Origin: Planctomycetota bacterium
Lineage (GTDB): Bacteria > Planctomycetota > Planctomycetia > Gemmatales > Gemmataceae
Assembly: GCA_016872605.1 (NCBI GenBank)
Contig: VGZI01000048.1
Span: 1-35,389 of the forward strand
Direction of reading: 5' to 3'
DNA length: 35,389 bases
The notes beneath the pieces were generated by a model. It worked only from the letters and a program-made list of their open reading frames with translations, made no database searches and was not told the DNA's origin. The position numbers were made by a program, and so were the translations under genes. Every line of letters begins with the position of its first letter. Position 1 is the first letter of the stretch. Of the stretch, positions 1-11,100 are shown piece after piece.

Positions 1-1367
1 GCCGACGGCCCGCCGCTAAACGGCTCTTCAGCAACTGCAGGGAGGAAGGCAGCTTCGCCCGAATCAATCGTGCTCTCGGCGAGGCATACCCGATCGACGC
101 GCATTAGATTCTGCGTCATCGTTCCTGTTTTGTCCGTGCAGATTACCGTCGCCGAACCGATGGTTTCGCAGGCCACGAGTTGGCGCACTAGTGAGTTGGC
201 GCGCGTCATCTTTTGCATGGCGAGAGCCAGTGAGATCGTCACGCTCATCGGCAAACCTTCGGGCACGGCAACGACGATTATGATCACCATTGTCATGAAA
301 TACCCAAGCAGTTCGCTCACGATTTTAGCGAACTCTGCACTCGTGGTTGGCCAAAAAACCTGGCCGGTGCGCATGCCGTGAAACAATAGCGCAACGAAGA
401 TCAATGCCGCGGCGATGTAACCGACCTGGCTGATCAGGCCGGCGAGGACGGCGAGCTTCTGCTGAAGAGGCGTTAGTTCCTTGGAGATCGTCAGCTTGCG
501 CTTGATGCGTGATTCCGTCGTTTCGTCTGGACGCTCGACCTCCAGCGCGGCAAGGCTGTGGGCGATCTTGCCGAGGTCGGTTCGATCGCCGACCTCGATG
601 ACGAGCATCTGGGCGGTTCCGTCGACGACCTGAGTGCCCCGATAAAGACAACCCGGTTGCTCCGGGCCGTGCGTAGTGTCGTCGTGTTGTTGAACGGATT
701 TTGCCGCCGGCTCGGATTCGCCGGTCATCAGCGATTGATCGATGAGCAGTTCATTGGACTGCAAGAGTCGGCCATCAGCGGGGATCTCGTCGCCGGTTTC
801 GAGAAGTACAATGTCGCCGACGACGATCTCCTCGCTCGGCATGCTGTGGACCTTGCCGTCGCGGCGAACTTTGCAGCGTAGCGATTCTTTCTGGGCATTG
901 AGCACGTCGAATTCTCGGTCGCTCTTGTACTCGCTGGCAAAGGCAACGCCGGTCGCCAGAATGACGGCGACCATTACGGCCAACCCTTCAACGAGAAAAT
1001 GGGCGCTCGCGAGCCCGACGCCAAAAACCACGATCGCCGACGCGAACATCAGGATCGGCGTCCAGCGGTTGAGCCCGAGGAGGTATGCCAAGACCACGAT
1101 TGCCATCAGGGCGCCGAAGCAAACACCCGAGGCAACCGGATCGAACTTGAAGATGTCGACGATCATCGACAACAAGGCGGCCGCGATCAGAATCTTGATG
1201 ATGGGCTCGTCAAATTTCTCGATGAACTTGAGCCAGATCGGCTCGCGCGGAATGGGGGTAAGTGCGTTGTCGCCGAACTGCTGCCGACTTGCTTGCACTT
1301 GCGTTTCCGCCAGGCCGACATCGGGACGGACGGCAAGCGATTGCATGACGTCGGCCAAACTGCGCAT
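1..1367 (-). CDS. Calcium-transporting P-type ATPase (PMCA-like), 5' part only
   Basis: P2-type ATPase expected to pump Ca2+ (or a related cation) across the membrane using ATP. About 455 N-terminal residues are visible; the gene runs off the left edge of the window, so most of the nucleotide-binding domain and the last membrane segments are missing. In order: N-terminal cation-ATPase domain from residue 1, two membrane segments near 70-125, actuator domain with the motif MTGES, another membrane pair, the PEGLP motif in the ion-binding helix near residue 370, and the phosphorylation motif DKTGT with the catalytic aspartate at residue 412. The ATG at 1367 is preceded by GAGG at 7-nt spacing. 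It lies 56 bp downstream of frr on the same strand. PEGLP and the wording around DKTGT fit the calcium P2 group; the exact ion is inferred. Confidence 0.9.
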   Translation of the reverse strand, partial: MRSLADVMQSLAVRPDVGLAETQVQASRQQFGDNALTPIPREPIWLKFIEKFDEPIIKILIAAALLSMIVDIFKFDPVASGVCFGALMAIVVLAYLLGLNRWTPILMFASAIVVFGVGLASAHFLVEGLAVMVAVILATGVAFASEYKSDREFDVLNAQKESLRCKVRRDGKVHSMPSEEIVVGDIVLLETGDEIPADGRLLQSNELLIDQSLMTGESEPAAKSVQQHDDTTHGPEQPGCLYRGTQVVDGTAQMLVIEVGDRTDLGKIAHSLAALEVERPDETTESRIKRKLTISKELTPLQQKLAVLAGLISQVGYIAAALIFVALLFHGMRTGQVFWPTTSAEFAKIVSELLGYFMTMVIIIVVAVPEGLPMSVTISLALAMQKMTRANSLVRQLVACETIGSATVICTDKTGTMTQNLMRVDRVCLAESTIDSGEAAFLPAVAEEPFSGGPS

Positions 1368-1391
1368 GAACTAACCTCGTGCCCCGTGAGT

Positions 1392-1408
1392 GCTCGCCGA
1401 AGGCGAGC
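1392..1408. repeat. Short perfect hairpin between frr and the ATPase gene
   Basis: GCTCGCC, a 3-nt loop, then GGCGAGC: a 7-bp perfect stem 15 nt beyond the frr stop. It has no T-run, so it is not a classical intrinsic terminator. The flanking GAGCGGC wording resembles the dispersed palindromes elsewhere in the window. Confidence 0.6.
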
Positions 1409-1423
1409 GGCAAAATGTGGAAT

Positions 1424-1981
1424 CTACTCCATGATCTCTTTCGACTTCTTGTCAGCCATCTCGTCGATTTTGCCTTCAAACGTCTTCAGCAGGTTCTGCA
1501 CCTTTTCCTTGCCGGCGTCGCGCTCATCTTCGGTCATTTCCTTGCCTTTCTCGGCGACATCGAAATGCTTGTTGGCGTCGCGGCGGATATTGCGGCAAGC
1601 GACCTTGGCGTCTTCGCTGTTCTTCTTGATCTCGGCGACCATCTTCTTGCGCTGATCGCCGGACATCGCGGGGACGGTGAGACGAATCATCTTGCCATCG
1701 TTGTTGGGAGACATGCCGAGGTTGCTGGATCGAATCGCCTTCTCGATGTCTTTCAAGCAACTGGCGTCGAACGGCCTGATAACAATCGACTGCGGGTCGG
1801 GGCAGTTGATCTGCGCCAGCGTCTTGAGCGGCGTCGGCGAGCCGTAGTACTCGACGCGCAAGTTATCGACCAGCGCCGGCGTAGCCCGGCCGGTCCGCAA
1901 GCCGCGCAGGTGTTCCTTGAAGACGTCAACGGCCTTCTCCATGCGTTCTTCGGCATCGAATAGGATTTCGTCGGTTGTCAT
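1424..1981 (-). CDS. frr: Ribosome recycling factor
   Basis: Splits post-termination ribosomes together with EF-G in the cytoplasm. 185 residues, the normal length of the family. The reading frame opens further upstream, but I place the start at the ATG at 1981 because an AAGGGGAA Shine-Dalgarno sits just upstream and the protein then begins MTTDEILFDAEERMEKAV, as RRFs do. Recognisable family segments are GRATPALVDNLRVEYYGS (hinge and beta region) and PFDASCLKDIEKAI, followed by the long C-terminal helix rich in Lys and Glu. It follows pyrH on the same strand with a 63-bp gap, the usual pyrH-frr order. rpsB and tsf, which often precede pyrH, are not here. Confidence 0.97.
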   Translation of the reverse strand: MTTDEILFDAEERMEKAVDVFKEHLRGLRTGRATPALVDNLRVEYYGSPTPLKTLAQINCPDPQSIVIRPFDASCLKDIEKAIRSSNLGMSPNNDGKMIRLTVPAMSGDQRKKMVAEIKKNSEDAKVACRNIRRDANKHFDVAEKGKEMTEDERDAGKEKVQNLLKTFEGKIDEMADKKSKEIME

Positions 1982-2044
1982 GGTCGGTTCCCCTTGCCGC
2001 TGGCGTCGTAGCAGTTCATTGCTACGTCGCAAGCGGTGAATGCG

Positions 2045-2803
2045 TCATCCCGCCTCCACCAGCGTGCCGATCGCTTGCCCCGCGATGGCTCGTTCGATGT
2101 TCCCCTCTTTGTTGAAATTGAAAACCAGGATCGGCAGCTTTGCGCTGCGGCACATGTCGATGGCGGCGGCATCCATCACGCGCAAGCTATCGCGCAGCAC
2201 CTGTGTGTGCGTAAGTTTCTGGTACTTCTGAGCGTGCGGATTGATCTCCGGATCCTCCGTGTACACGCCGTCGACTTTGGTTGCCTTGAGCAAAATGTTC
2301 GCTTCCAACTCGCAAGCCCGAAGCGCCGCCGCCGTGTCCGTGGTGACGAACGGATTGCCCGTTCCGCCGGCGAGAATGACGACGCGCCCTTTCTCAAGGT
2401 GCCGAATCGCCCGGCGGTGGATGTACGGTTCGGCGACGGTTTCCATGCGCATGGCGGTCATCAGGCGCGTTTCGCAGCCAAGGCTCTCGAGCGCGCTTTG
2501 CAGTGCGAGCCCGTTGAGGACCGTCGCAAGCATGCCCATGTAATGTGCGGTGGTTTTCTTGATGACCGAACCGCCGGCGCTGAATTGCTCGCCGCGCAAA
2601 AGATTGCCCGCGCCGATAACAACGGCCAACTGCACGCCGCGCTCATGGACTTTCTTGATCTGTTGTGCGATCTTGAGAGTGTCGTCGATGTTAATGCCGC
2701 TCTTGCCCGGCGGGCCGAAGCCTTCGCCGGACAGCTTCAGCAAGACGCGTTTGAACTTGGGTTTCAGCGGATCAGGGGAGTCGTCCATGGGAAGAATATT
2801 CAT
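2045..2803 (-). CDS. pyrH: UMP kinase
   Basis: Phosphorylates UMP to UDP with ATP in pyrimidine nucleotide synthesis. About 252 residues from the ATG at 2803, or 247 from a second ATG at 2788; the first has the better upstream GGGA/TGGA context. Amino-acid kinase fold features: [13 protein letters not shown] near the N-terminus (phosphate loop), [10 protein letters not shown] (family form usually GGGNxxRG), and the C-terminal [11 protein letters not shown] segment that binds nucleotide. The open frame continues upstream to 2893, but that part is made of two inverted copies of a dispersed palindrome and is probably untranslated leader. It is followed by frr on the same strand. Confidence 0.95.
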   Translation of the reverse strand: MNILPMDDSPDPLKPKFKRVLLKLSGEGFGPPGKSGINIDDTLKIAQQIKKVHERGVQLAVVIGAGNLLRGEQFSAGGSVIKKTTAHYMGMLATVLNGLALQSALESLGCETRLMTAMRMETVAEPYIHRRAIRHLEKGRVVILAGGTGNPFVTTDTAAALRACELEANILLKATKVDGVYTEDPEINPHAQKYQKLTHTQVLRDSLRVMDAAAIDMCRSAKLPILVFNFNKEGNIERAIAGQAIGTLVEAG

Positions 2804-2809
2804 TCCAAT

Positions 2810-2883
2810 CCCAGAGGGGAGCGCAGCGAGCCTCCGGGATTTTACGCTCGATTCCAGGGATTTGCTGCGCTCACCCCTGGGCT
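2810..2883. repeat. Two inverted copies of a CCCAGGGG-type palindrome in the pyrH leader
   Basis: 2810-2838 and 2854-2883 are opposite-orientation copies of an element whose core is close to CCCAGGGGYGAGCGCAGCG and which ends in CCCCGGG or a variant. Together they can form a long stem directly 5' of pyrH. Further copies are at 5110-5141 and 10063-10091. Confidence 0.75.
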
Positions 2884-2905
2884 TCTCGTGCATTATATCA
2901 ACCGA

Positions 2906-4021
2906 TCAAATCGTCAGCACGCGATCGCGCGAGGCGATGTCCCAGCGATCGACGACCTGGTTGTTCTCGACGATATAGGCGAACTGATGCATCGCCGATG
3001 TCGGGCAAACATGGGCGGGCAACGCATACGCGACATCTCCCGGCTGAAAGCGCTCAGCATCCGGCATCTCCACCACGAGGTGCTCCTCGTTCTGAAGCAC
3101 ATGGTCGCCTTTGACATCGAGCAACACACAGCGTTTTCCCGCCGGCGGATCGCTCGCGACGGCCTTGTAGCCCAGGTCGAAGGTCACGCGGGTCGCCGTC
3201 GGCCGGCTGATCACGCGCGTCAACAGAAGGGCCGCATGTGCGAACTCGCCCATGTCCTGGAACCACGTGCCGTAGTTGAAATCGTTCAGCACGCAGGTGC
3301 CGGGCGAGCACTCGGCGCCGGCGATCTCCAGCGTTGCGAACACCGGGAACGTCGGCGTTCCACCGACGACCAGGCGTGGAACGGAGAGTCCGGATTTGGT
3401 CAACGTGTCCCGCAACTCCAGCACCGGCGCCAGCATCTTCTCCACGGCGGCCTTGCGCTCCTCGATCGGGTGCTGATGATTATGCCCATCGTACACGTGA
3501 AATCCGCCCGGCTTCAACCCCGAGGAGCGAGCGAGTTGCTCGTAGAGTTGCCGTGCTGCGGGTCCTGCGGCGATGCCTGTGCGATGCTGGCCGACATCGA
3601 CGTCAAGAAATACTTCGGCGCTGACGCCGGCGTTCCTCATCGCGTCGGACAATTGCTGAATGCCCAGTGCATGATCTGCAATCACGGAATACTTCGTGCC
3701 GGGGTATTTCTTCACCAGCTGAGCGAATCGTGCACAGTTCGGCCCGACCATGGGATAGGCCAACAACACATCGGGGACTTCGCACTGACCGAGCATTTCC
3801 GCCTCCGCGATGGTGGCGCATTTCTGTTTGGTGATGCCGGCCTCGCGCTCCATGCGGACGATCTGCCGAGTCTTGTGCGTCTTCACGTGAGGTCGGAGCC
3901 GGCTTGGATCGCCGACGCGAGCAATAAGGGCTTTAATGTTCCGAGCGATCAGGGTCTTATAGAAGAGAAGGCCTGGGCTGAATACTTGACTCGGGTCTTT
4001 CAAACGATATTCGGGATTCAT
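2906..4021 (-). CDS. D-threonine aldolase / D-serine dehydratase family PLP enzyme
   Basis: Fold-type III PLP enzyme that probably cleaves or dehydrates a D-3-hydroxy amino acid; substrate not determinable here. 371 residues from the ATG at 4021, which has GAGG upstream. The Schiff-base lysine lies in RPHVKTHKT (Lys47). DVDVGQHRTG and the HVYDGHNHQ stretch belong to the alanine-racemase-like barrel. The C-terminal PAHVCPT carries the His and Cys that bind the divalent metal in this family. A longer frame reaches an ATG at 4114 that overlaps the upstream gene's stop (ATGA); its extra 31 residues do not look like family sequence. It sits between the CbiM-like gene and pyrH on one strand. Confidence 0.88.
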   Translation of the reverse strand: MNPEYRLKDPSQVFSPGLLFYKTLIARNIKALIARVGDPSRLRPHVKTHKTRQIVRMEREAGITKQKCATIAEAEMLGQCEVPDVLLAYPMVGPNCARFAQLVKKYPGTKYSVIADHALGIQQLSDAMRNAGVSAEVFLDVDVGQHRTGIAAGPAARQLYEQLARSSGLKPGGFHVYDGHNHQHPIEERKAAVEKMLAPVLELRDTLTKSGLSVPRLVVGGTPTFPVFATLEIAGAECSPGTCVLNDFNYGTWFQDMGEFAHAALLLTRVISRPTATRVTFDLGYKAVASDPPAGKRCVLLDVKGDHVLQNEEHLVVEMPDAERFQPGDVAYALPAHVCPTSAMHQFAYIVENNQVVDRWDIASRDRVLTI

Positions 4022-4110
4022 GGGAGAGATCCTCGATGCGCTTCGGAGAGAGTCTGTGTCGCCGCCGTCGTTTGGCGGATTCGCGAATGGTGTCGCTCGC
4101 CCTGTCGCCG

Positions 4111-5049
4111 TCATGTATTCATTAGTTTATGTGGCGACGCGTCAATCGGAGACGCCTCAGAGGCCAAAGCGTTGGTGAAGGAAGGCGCATCCTTGGCCGG
4201 TGTTTCAGGCTGCGGCGCGATCCCCAGCATCTCCGGCTTCACGCGGGCCAGAAAGCCAACCACGAATCCAAGGATGACACCTTCCACGACGGCAAACGGC
4301 AGATGAGCGATTACCAGCCCCATGATCATCAGCGATGGCAAGTTCTCGCCGGCGATGGCCAGGACCGCGCAATTAAGAGCAACGGTAGCCAGTACGGAAA
4401 GCTCGCCGACCAGGAACCCAATCGGGAACTCTGGAGAGCTTTCAAGCTGCCGTTCGAGCACCGCAGCGAGCGCAGCGAATACGATTCCGGAGCCGACAAT
4501 CCACGGATCGATGAGCCGAGCGTTAGCCAGTTCAATGGCGATCGCTTCCAAGTTGGTGAACGACGAGTTCAGTAACAGCGTCACGCCGTAGGCGGCGCTC
4601 ATGAACCAGACAAATCCACCGATGCCAACGATCAGCGTCCGCCCGATTGAGGTTTTTAGCCAAGCAATCTGGTGCAGGAACCGAAAGAGCGCAAGGGCCA
4701 ACAGCGCAGGGCAGGTCATGATGCAGGCATTGACGCCGAGGACGTAATAGCCGCCGTGGCCGATGAGAAACGCCTGAAGCAGAAGCCCCGTGAAGATCGC
4801 CAGCGGCGCCCGCATGCCGATGACAACGCCGACGAGCCCGGTCAGCAGCAAGTGAATCGATGTCGGACCCACGCGAATGTGGATGGACGAGGAAATAAAG
4901 AATGCTGCGGTGAGAATGGCGATCCGTGGAATCTCGTCGTCGCTCAGCTTGCGTGAGCCGAGCCAAAGCAGCATCATCGTCAACGCGAAGCCGGCCAAAA
5001 GCCAGGCCGGCGCCAGGACGTTGTCGCTGATATGGACGGCAAAGAGCAT
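4111..5049 (-). CDS. CbiM-like metal-uptake membrane protein
   Basis: Integral membrane protein of the CbiM/NikM family, the substrate-binding component of energy-coupling-factor Co2+/Ni2+ importers. 312 residues with about eight hydrophobic segments. The diagnostic stretch runs from HIRVGPTSIHLLLTGLVG to LLLQAFLIGHGGYYVLGVN. Family members begin Met-His, and that N-terminus takes part in metal binding; here the protein begins MLFAVHISD, with the His at residue 6. The last ~35 residues form a polar Pro/Ala/Ser tail. No CbiN, CbiQ or CbiO gene is adjacent, so it is either an orphan that shares a distant module or has another role. The stop overlaps a possible start of the next gene. Confidence 0.82.
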   Translation of the reverse strand: MLFAVHISDNVLAPAWLLAGFALTMMLLWLGSRKLSDDEIPRIAILTAAFFISSSIHIRVGPTSIHLLLTGLVGVVIGMRAPLAIFTGLLLQAFLIGHGGYYVLGVNACIMTCPALLALALFRFLHQIAWLKTSIGRTLIVGIGGFVWFMSAAYGVTLLLNSSFTNLEAIAIELANARLIDPWIVGSGIVFAALAAVLERQLESSPEFPIGFLVGELSVLATVALNCAVLAIAGENLPSLMIMGLVIAHLPFAVVEGVILGFVVGFLARVKPEMLGIAPQPETPAKDAPSFTNALASEASPIDASPHKLMNT

Positions 5050-5109
5050 GCCACGGGTTCCGCGGGCGTCATTCGATTTTCGTTTTTATCATACGCGTGT
5101 CCCCAATCG

Positions 5110-5141
5110 AAGCCCAGGGACGACCAGAGCGAGTCCCCGGG
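5110..5141. repeat. CCCAGGGG-type palindromic element after uvrA
   Basis: Copy of the element at 2810, 2854 and 10063: it begins AAGCCCAGGG and ends AGTCCCCGGG. It lies immediately beyond the uvrA stop codon, within the 93-bp gap before the CbiM-like gene. Confidence 0.7.
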
Positions 5142-5142
5142 T

Positions 5143-8100
5143 TCAGCTTACGAATACCTCGCGAAACCCCTCCAGATGTTGCTGCAACAACTCCCGCAAC
5201 GCTTGTACCGGCATGTGATTGTCATGCTGGAAATGCAACACCAGTGCCTCGCCGTCGGCCGCCGGCTGCAGCGCAGGCTCGATGCCGAACTTCTCGATCT
5301 GATTGAGATTGAATTGCCCCTTCTTGCCCAGGAATCGACAGTGCAGGGCATCCGAGTCCTTGGTCCGCAGATAGGCCCAGGCGCGCGAAACGTCGGGAAC
5401 GGCGATGCTGATATGAGCGCGATTGTCCCAGGCGATTTCGATCTTTGGCTCGACCTTGCGTAGGACATCGAGCAACCGAGGGAGGATGGCACGATCCCAT
5501 TGCAGCTTGCGGCCCGGCGGAAAGCCCTTCTCGTTCAGATGCCATCGCTCGCCGTTGACCTTCCACGGCATCACGTCTTCAGGCTTGGTGTTCATGCGAT
5601 TTAGCGTTTTGTGAAACGACTCGACGGCCTTGCGCAGGAACTCGTCAAACGCGGGCGTGTCGATCTCGTCGAGCTTGTGCATCAACATCCATATCTCTTG
5701 CCAGGGGCCTTTGCGATTGGCGACGTGGACGCGCGGCTCGTTCGAATAGACCTGGATGCCGGGCGTGTCGTTGAGCGTGGGCAAGCCGAGCTTGCGGTTG
5801 AGTTCGGCTTGCTGAAAGGCGTTTTTGCCGACGCGGAAGATGAGCCGAGTGAGCCATTCCATGTTGGTGTGAGCGTGAAAGAACCAACCGAGCGATTTGG
5901 TCGGAGCGGCGATTTCGACAGTGGATTGATGCTTCCAGTTGGTCTCGGCGAAGTCGCCCAGGGCGTGGATTCTGTCGTCGATCCAGCTTAAGATTTCACC
6001 GTCCCAACGGCACGGTTTGCCGTCGTGCGAGAGACGATTTTTGGTATGCCAGGTTTTGCCGTCCGTCTGCCATGGCATGGCGGCATCTTTGCCGACTTGT
6101 TCGAGAGCGACATCTCCATCGCGGTTCTTCTCAGCGGCGAACGGGTCGTACTTCGGCCTCTCGGCGTACGGGCCGGCGTCGAGCATCTGGGCAATGAATC
6201 GCGCGGTGTGGGACTGGTTCGCCGCTTGCGGCTTCGCGCTCGCTCGGCGCCCGGCGAACGCCAAGCCGCAAGCGGCAGCCACCACCTCCGGCGTCCCTTC
6301 CACGACGACTCGGCCGCCGGCGTCGCCCGCTTCGGGCCCCATGTCGATGATCCAGTCCGCGGTCTTGATGACATCGAGGTTGTGCTCCACGACGATCACC
6401 GTGTTGCCGAGATCGACGAGACGATTGAGTACGTCGAGAAGTTTGCGTATGTCATCGAAGTGCAGCCCAGTGGTAGGCTCGTCGAGGACATACACGGTTT
6501 TTCCCGTATTTGGTCGAGATAACTCGGCTGCAAGCTTCACTCGCTGCGCTTCGCCGCCGGAGAGTGTCGGCGCGGGTTGACCGAGAGCCAAGTACTCTAG
6601 TCCGACGTCGGCGAGCGTCTGGAGGATCCGGCGAATCTTCGGGATGTTGCTGAACAACTCGAGCGCGTCGCCGATGCGCACGGCCAACACGTCGGCGATG
6701 CTCTTGCCCTTGTACAGAACAGCGAGCGTTTCCGGATTGTAGCGTCGGCCGTTGCAGATGTCGCACTCGACCCAGACGTCGGGCAGGAAGTGCATCTCAA
6801 TCTTCTTCTGGCCGTTGCCTTCGCACGCCTCGCATCGGCCGCCGGGCTTGTTGAAGCTGAATCGCTTGGGCTGCCAGCCGCGAACCCGCGATTCGGGGAG
6901 TTGCGCGAAGAGCTGACGAATGAGATCGAACACGCCGGTGTACGTTGCGGGATTGGAACTCGGCGAATTTCCCAGGGGATCCTGATCGACGTTGATGACC
7001 TTGTCGATGTTCTCAAGTCCACGGATCTCGTCGTGAGCGCCGACCGTGACGCCGGCGCGATGCAGCTTGCGAGCCAGGGCGCTATAGAGGATTTCATGCA
7101 CGAGCGACGACTTGCCAGAACCCGAGACGCCGGTGACGGCGATGAAGCATCCCAGCGGGAACGCGACGTCGATGTTCTTGAGGTTATTCTGACGAGCGCC
7201 TTTGACGATCAACGCCGCTTGCGGCGAAGCAGACTCTGCAGGGCCGCTAGCGGCCACGCGTCGATTCGTCGGCACCGGTATTGCCTTCTTGCCGCTCAAG
7301 TACTGTCCGGTCAACGAGGTTTTCGACTTCAGGACGACCTTGGGCGATCCCTGCGCGGTGATCTCGCCGCCGCGATCGCCGGCGCCGGGACCGAAGTCGA
7401 GAAGATAGTCTGCGGCCGAGATGACTTCGCGATCGTGTTCGACAAGTACCAACGTATTGCCCAAGTCGCGCAGGTTGTGAAGGGCGTCAAGCAGCCGGCG
7501 GTTGTCGCGCGGGTGCAAGCCGATCGTCGGCTCGTCGAGCACGTACAAGACGCCGGTCAGGCCGCTGCCGATTTGACTGGCGAGACGGATGCGCTGCGAT
7601 TCGCCGCCGGAAAGTGTCGGCGTTGATCGGCTCAACGTCACATAGTCCAAACCGACATCGATCAGAAACTTGACGCGATTCTGCACCTCGCGCAACACTT
7701 CGCCTGCGATTCTCCGCTGCTCTTTCGTGAGGTCGAGATTTTGAAAAAACGCGAAGGTTTGGCGGAGCGGCCAATCGCAGACTTGCGCAATCGTCTGGTC
7801 CTGAAATCGGCATGCGCTGGCGTAGTCCTTGAGGCGTGAGCCTCCGCAAGTGGAGCAGGGGACATCGCTAACGAGGTAATCGAGTCGTTGGCGGAAATAG
7901 AAACTGACTCGCGCCGCTTCCGTCAGAGCAGGCATGACACCCTTGTATTGAAACGTCTCCTGAGCACGCAGCGCAAGCAAGTGCTTTTGAGATCGCACTT
8001 GCTTGCGCTGCGTGCTCGTAGCCTGTGTGTTCGTGAGCGAGATCCACGCGTCGCCGGTGCCATAAAGAACTAGCCGCTGATGAGCCGGCTCGAGCTGCGA

Positions 8101-11100
8101 CCACGGCACGTCGAGCGAGAACCCACCGTGCCTGGCGATTGCCTCGGCGAACAGTGTGAACGGCTGATCGGCGTTCAGATCCGGCCAGGCGACGAGGGCG
8201 CCGGCGCGCAGCGTGCGCGACGGATCGCGAACCAACACGGCCGGGTTGGCGCCTTTTTGCGTGCCCAGGCCCTCGCACGATGCGCACCAGCCTAGCGGAC
8301 TGTTGAACGAAAAATGATGCGGATTGAGCGGCTCGAAACTGCGCCCGCAATTATCGCAGGCAAAATGCTGGCTGTAGCGATCGACCCTCCATTTTGTTTC
8401 GTCCGCGGCGTCATCGACGTGGGCGATGTGCATCACGCCTTTGCCCAAGTCGAGGGCAGCCTCCACGGCGTCGGCGAATCGGCCGCGCTGGCTCTTGCGA
8501 ACTATCACACGATCGATGATCACTTCAATCAGGTGCTTGCGGCGATGGTCGATTGAAGGGGGCGCATCGATGTTGAACGACGTGCCGTCCACACGCATCC
8601 GTACGAAGCCGCTCCGGCGAATTTCGTCGAACACCGCGTCGTACTTCTCTTGGCCGCGCCGTTCGATCGGCGCCATAAGGTACAACTTCGTTCCTTCAGG
8701 CAAGCTCAGGATCCACTCGATGATCTCATCGGACGTTTGCGTTCCGATCGGCAGCTGACATTTTGGGCAGTAGGGTTTGCCGAGCCGGGCAAAGAGGATA
8801 CGCAGATAGTCGTAGATTTCGGTGACAGTGCCGACCGTGGAGCGTGGGCTTTTGCTGGTCGTTTGTTGTTCGATGCTGATCGCCGGCGACAGGCCGCTCA
8901 CGTGCTCGACTTTCGGCTTCTGCACTTGGCCCAGGAATTGGCGAGCATAAGACGACAGCGATTCGACGTAGCGGCGCTGTCCTTCAGCGAAAATCGTGTC
9001 CATGGCCAGCGACGACTTGCCCGATCCGCTGGGGCCGCAGCAGACGGTCATGGCGTCGCGTGGCATTTCGACGGTGATGTTCTTGAGATTGTGCTGCTGA
9101 GCGCCCTGGACAATCAGGTGAGTGAGCGCTTCGTCGGCAACGCGTTTTCGTTTGGCCGCCGGCTTTTGGCCGGCGCGGGCGTTCGCGCTCGGCAATGGCG
9201 AGCGGCTAAACAAATCGGCCAGCGCTTGACCGGTAAAGGACTCGCGGCAACCTGCGACGCTTTCGGGCGTGCCGGTGCAGACGATGTGCCCGCCCCCCGC
9301 GCCGCCGTCGGGGCCCAGATCGATGATCCAATCGGCGGTCTTGATGACATCGAGGTTATGCTCGATGACGACGACCGTGTTGCCCGCGTCGGCGAAACCG
9401 TGCAAGACTTGCAAGAGCTTGCTGATGTCGTCGAAGTGCAGGCCCGTCGTCGGCTCGTCGAGAATGTACAGCGTTTTCCCCGTCGAACGCCGGCACAACT
9501 CGCGGGCCAACTTGATGCGCTGCGCCTCGCCGCCGGAAAGCGTAGGGGAGGGCTGTCCGAGCTTGATGTAGTCGAGGCCCACGTCGTGCAGCGTTTGCAG
9601 CATCTCGCGAACTTTCGGCACGTTCGTGAATAGCTCCAGCGCCTCTTGAACGTCCATCTCGAGCACGTCGTGAATGTTCTTCCCCTTGAAGCGAACTTGC
9701 AAAGTCTCGCGATTGAAACGATGCCCTTCGCACACGGGACAGGTCACCCAGACGTCGGCGAGAAAATCCATCTCCAGGCGGTTTGAGCCGTTGCCTTCGC
9801 ATGCCTCGCAGCGGCCGCCCGGCTTGTTGAAACTAAATCGCCCTGGCTTGTAGCCACGAATCTTCGCCTCCGGCATCAGAGCGAACAGGTCGCGTATCTG
9901 GTCGAAGGCTTTGATGTAGGTCGCCGGGTTCGAGCGCGGCGTGCGACCGATGGGCGACTGGTCAATGTCGATGATCTTGTCGATATGCTCAATGCCTTCC
10001 AGACGATCATGGGCGCCAATGAAATGAGGCATTTCATCAGATTCATCGTCCTGGTCGTCGATCCCCGGGGATCGCTGCGCTCGCCCCTGGGCTTCCTTGG
10101 CGGCTTCCAGCAAGATGTCATTGACGAGCGAGGACTTGCCCGAACCGCTGACGCCGGTGACGCAGACGAAGGTGCCGAGCGGGATCTCGACTGAAATGCT
10201 CTTGAGATTGTTATGCCGGGCGCCGACGATGCGAATAGTGCGATTCGACGGCTTTCGGCGTTGCTTCGGAATGGCGATGGCTTTTGCACTGTGCAGATAT
10301 TGTCCCGTGACGCTGTTTGGACTCGCCACAATGTCGTCGTAAGAACCGGCGGCGACGACGTGGCCGCCGCGCACGCCGGGACCGGGGCCGAAGTCAACGA
10401 TGTAGTCGGCCGCTCGCATTGTCTCTTCATCGTGCTCGACAACGAGGACGGTGTTGCCCATGTCGCGCAGTGTTTCGAGGCTGCGCAAGAGCCGATCATT
10501 GTCGCGCGGGTGCAGGCCGATAGACGGCTCGTCGAGGATATACAGGACGCCGACGAGGCCGGAGCCGATTTGGCCCGCCAGACGAATACGCTGGGCTTCT
10601 CCGCCGGAAAGGGTCGGGGCCGTGCGATCGAGCGAGAGATAGTGCAGTCCGACATTCAAAAGAAACTGAACTCGAGCCCGGATTTCCTTCAGGATTTCCA
10701 CGGCGATTTGACGCTGCACGGGTTCGAGGGAGGATTCCAAAGTGATGCCAGAGCGGAGCGCAAGCGACGGGTCCGCGGCCGAGCCCGTCGCTTGCGCTCC
10801 GGGCTGGTAGATGCCGACCCACACCGCCAACTCGCTGATCGGCATCGCCTCGGCTTCGATCATCGTCTTGCCCGCGACGCGGACGGCCCGGGCCTGCGCG
10901 TTCAAGCGGTGTCCCTGACAGGTCGGACAGCGCATCACGCGCATGTATTTTTCGAGCTGCAGCCGGCGCGGGCCGGCGGCGGTCTTCTTGAAGCTGCTCA
11001 AAAGTTGGGGGACAATGCCCTCCCATGTGCCGCCGTGCTTCCACACATTGCCGCCGCGCATCTTCCACTCGAAGGCGATGTGTTGGTTTCCCGTGCCGTG

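Noticed and set aside
2036-4306. A 756-codon plus-strand open frame opposite pyrH and the PLP enzyme
   Set aside because: It is antisense to two well-recognised genes, shows no family resemblance, and has the Arg/His/Ala-rich composition of a GC-rich shadow frame.
5050-5142. Cobalamin or metal riboswitch before the CbiM-like gene
   Set aside because: Only 93 bp are available, about a third of which is a dispersed repeat; no B12-box wording.
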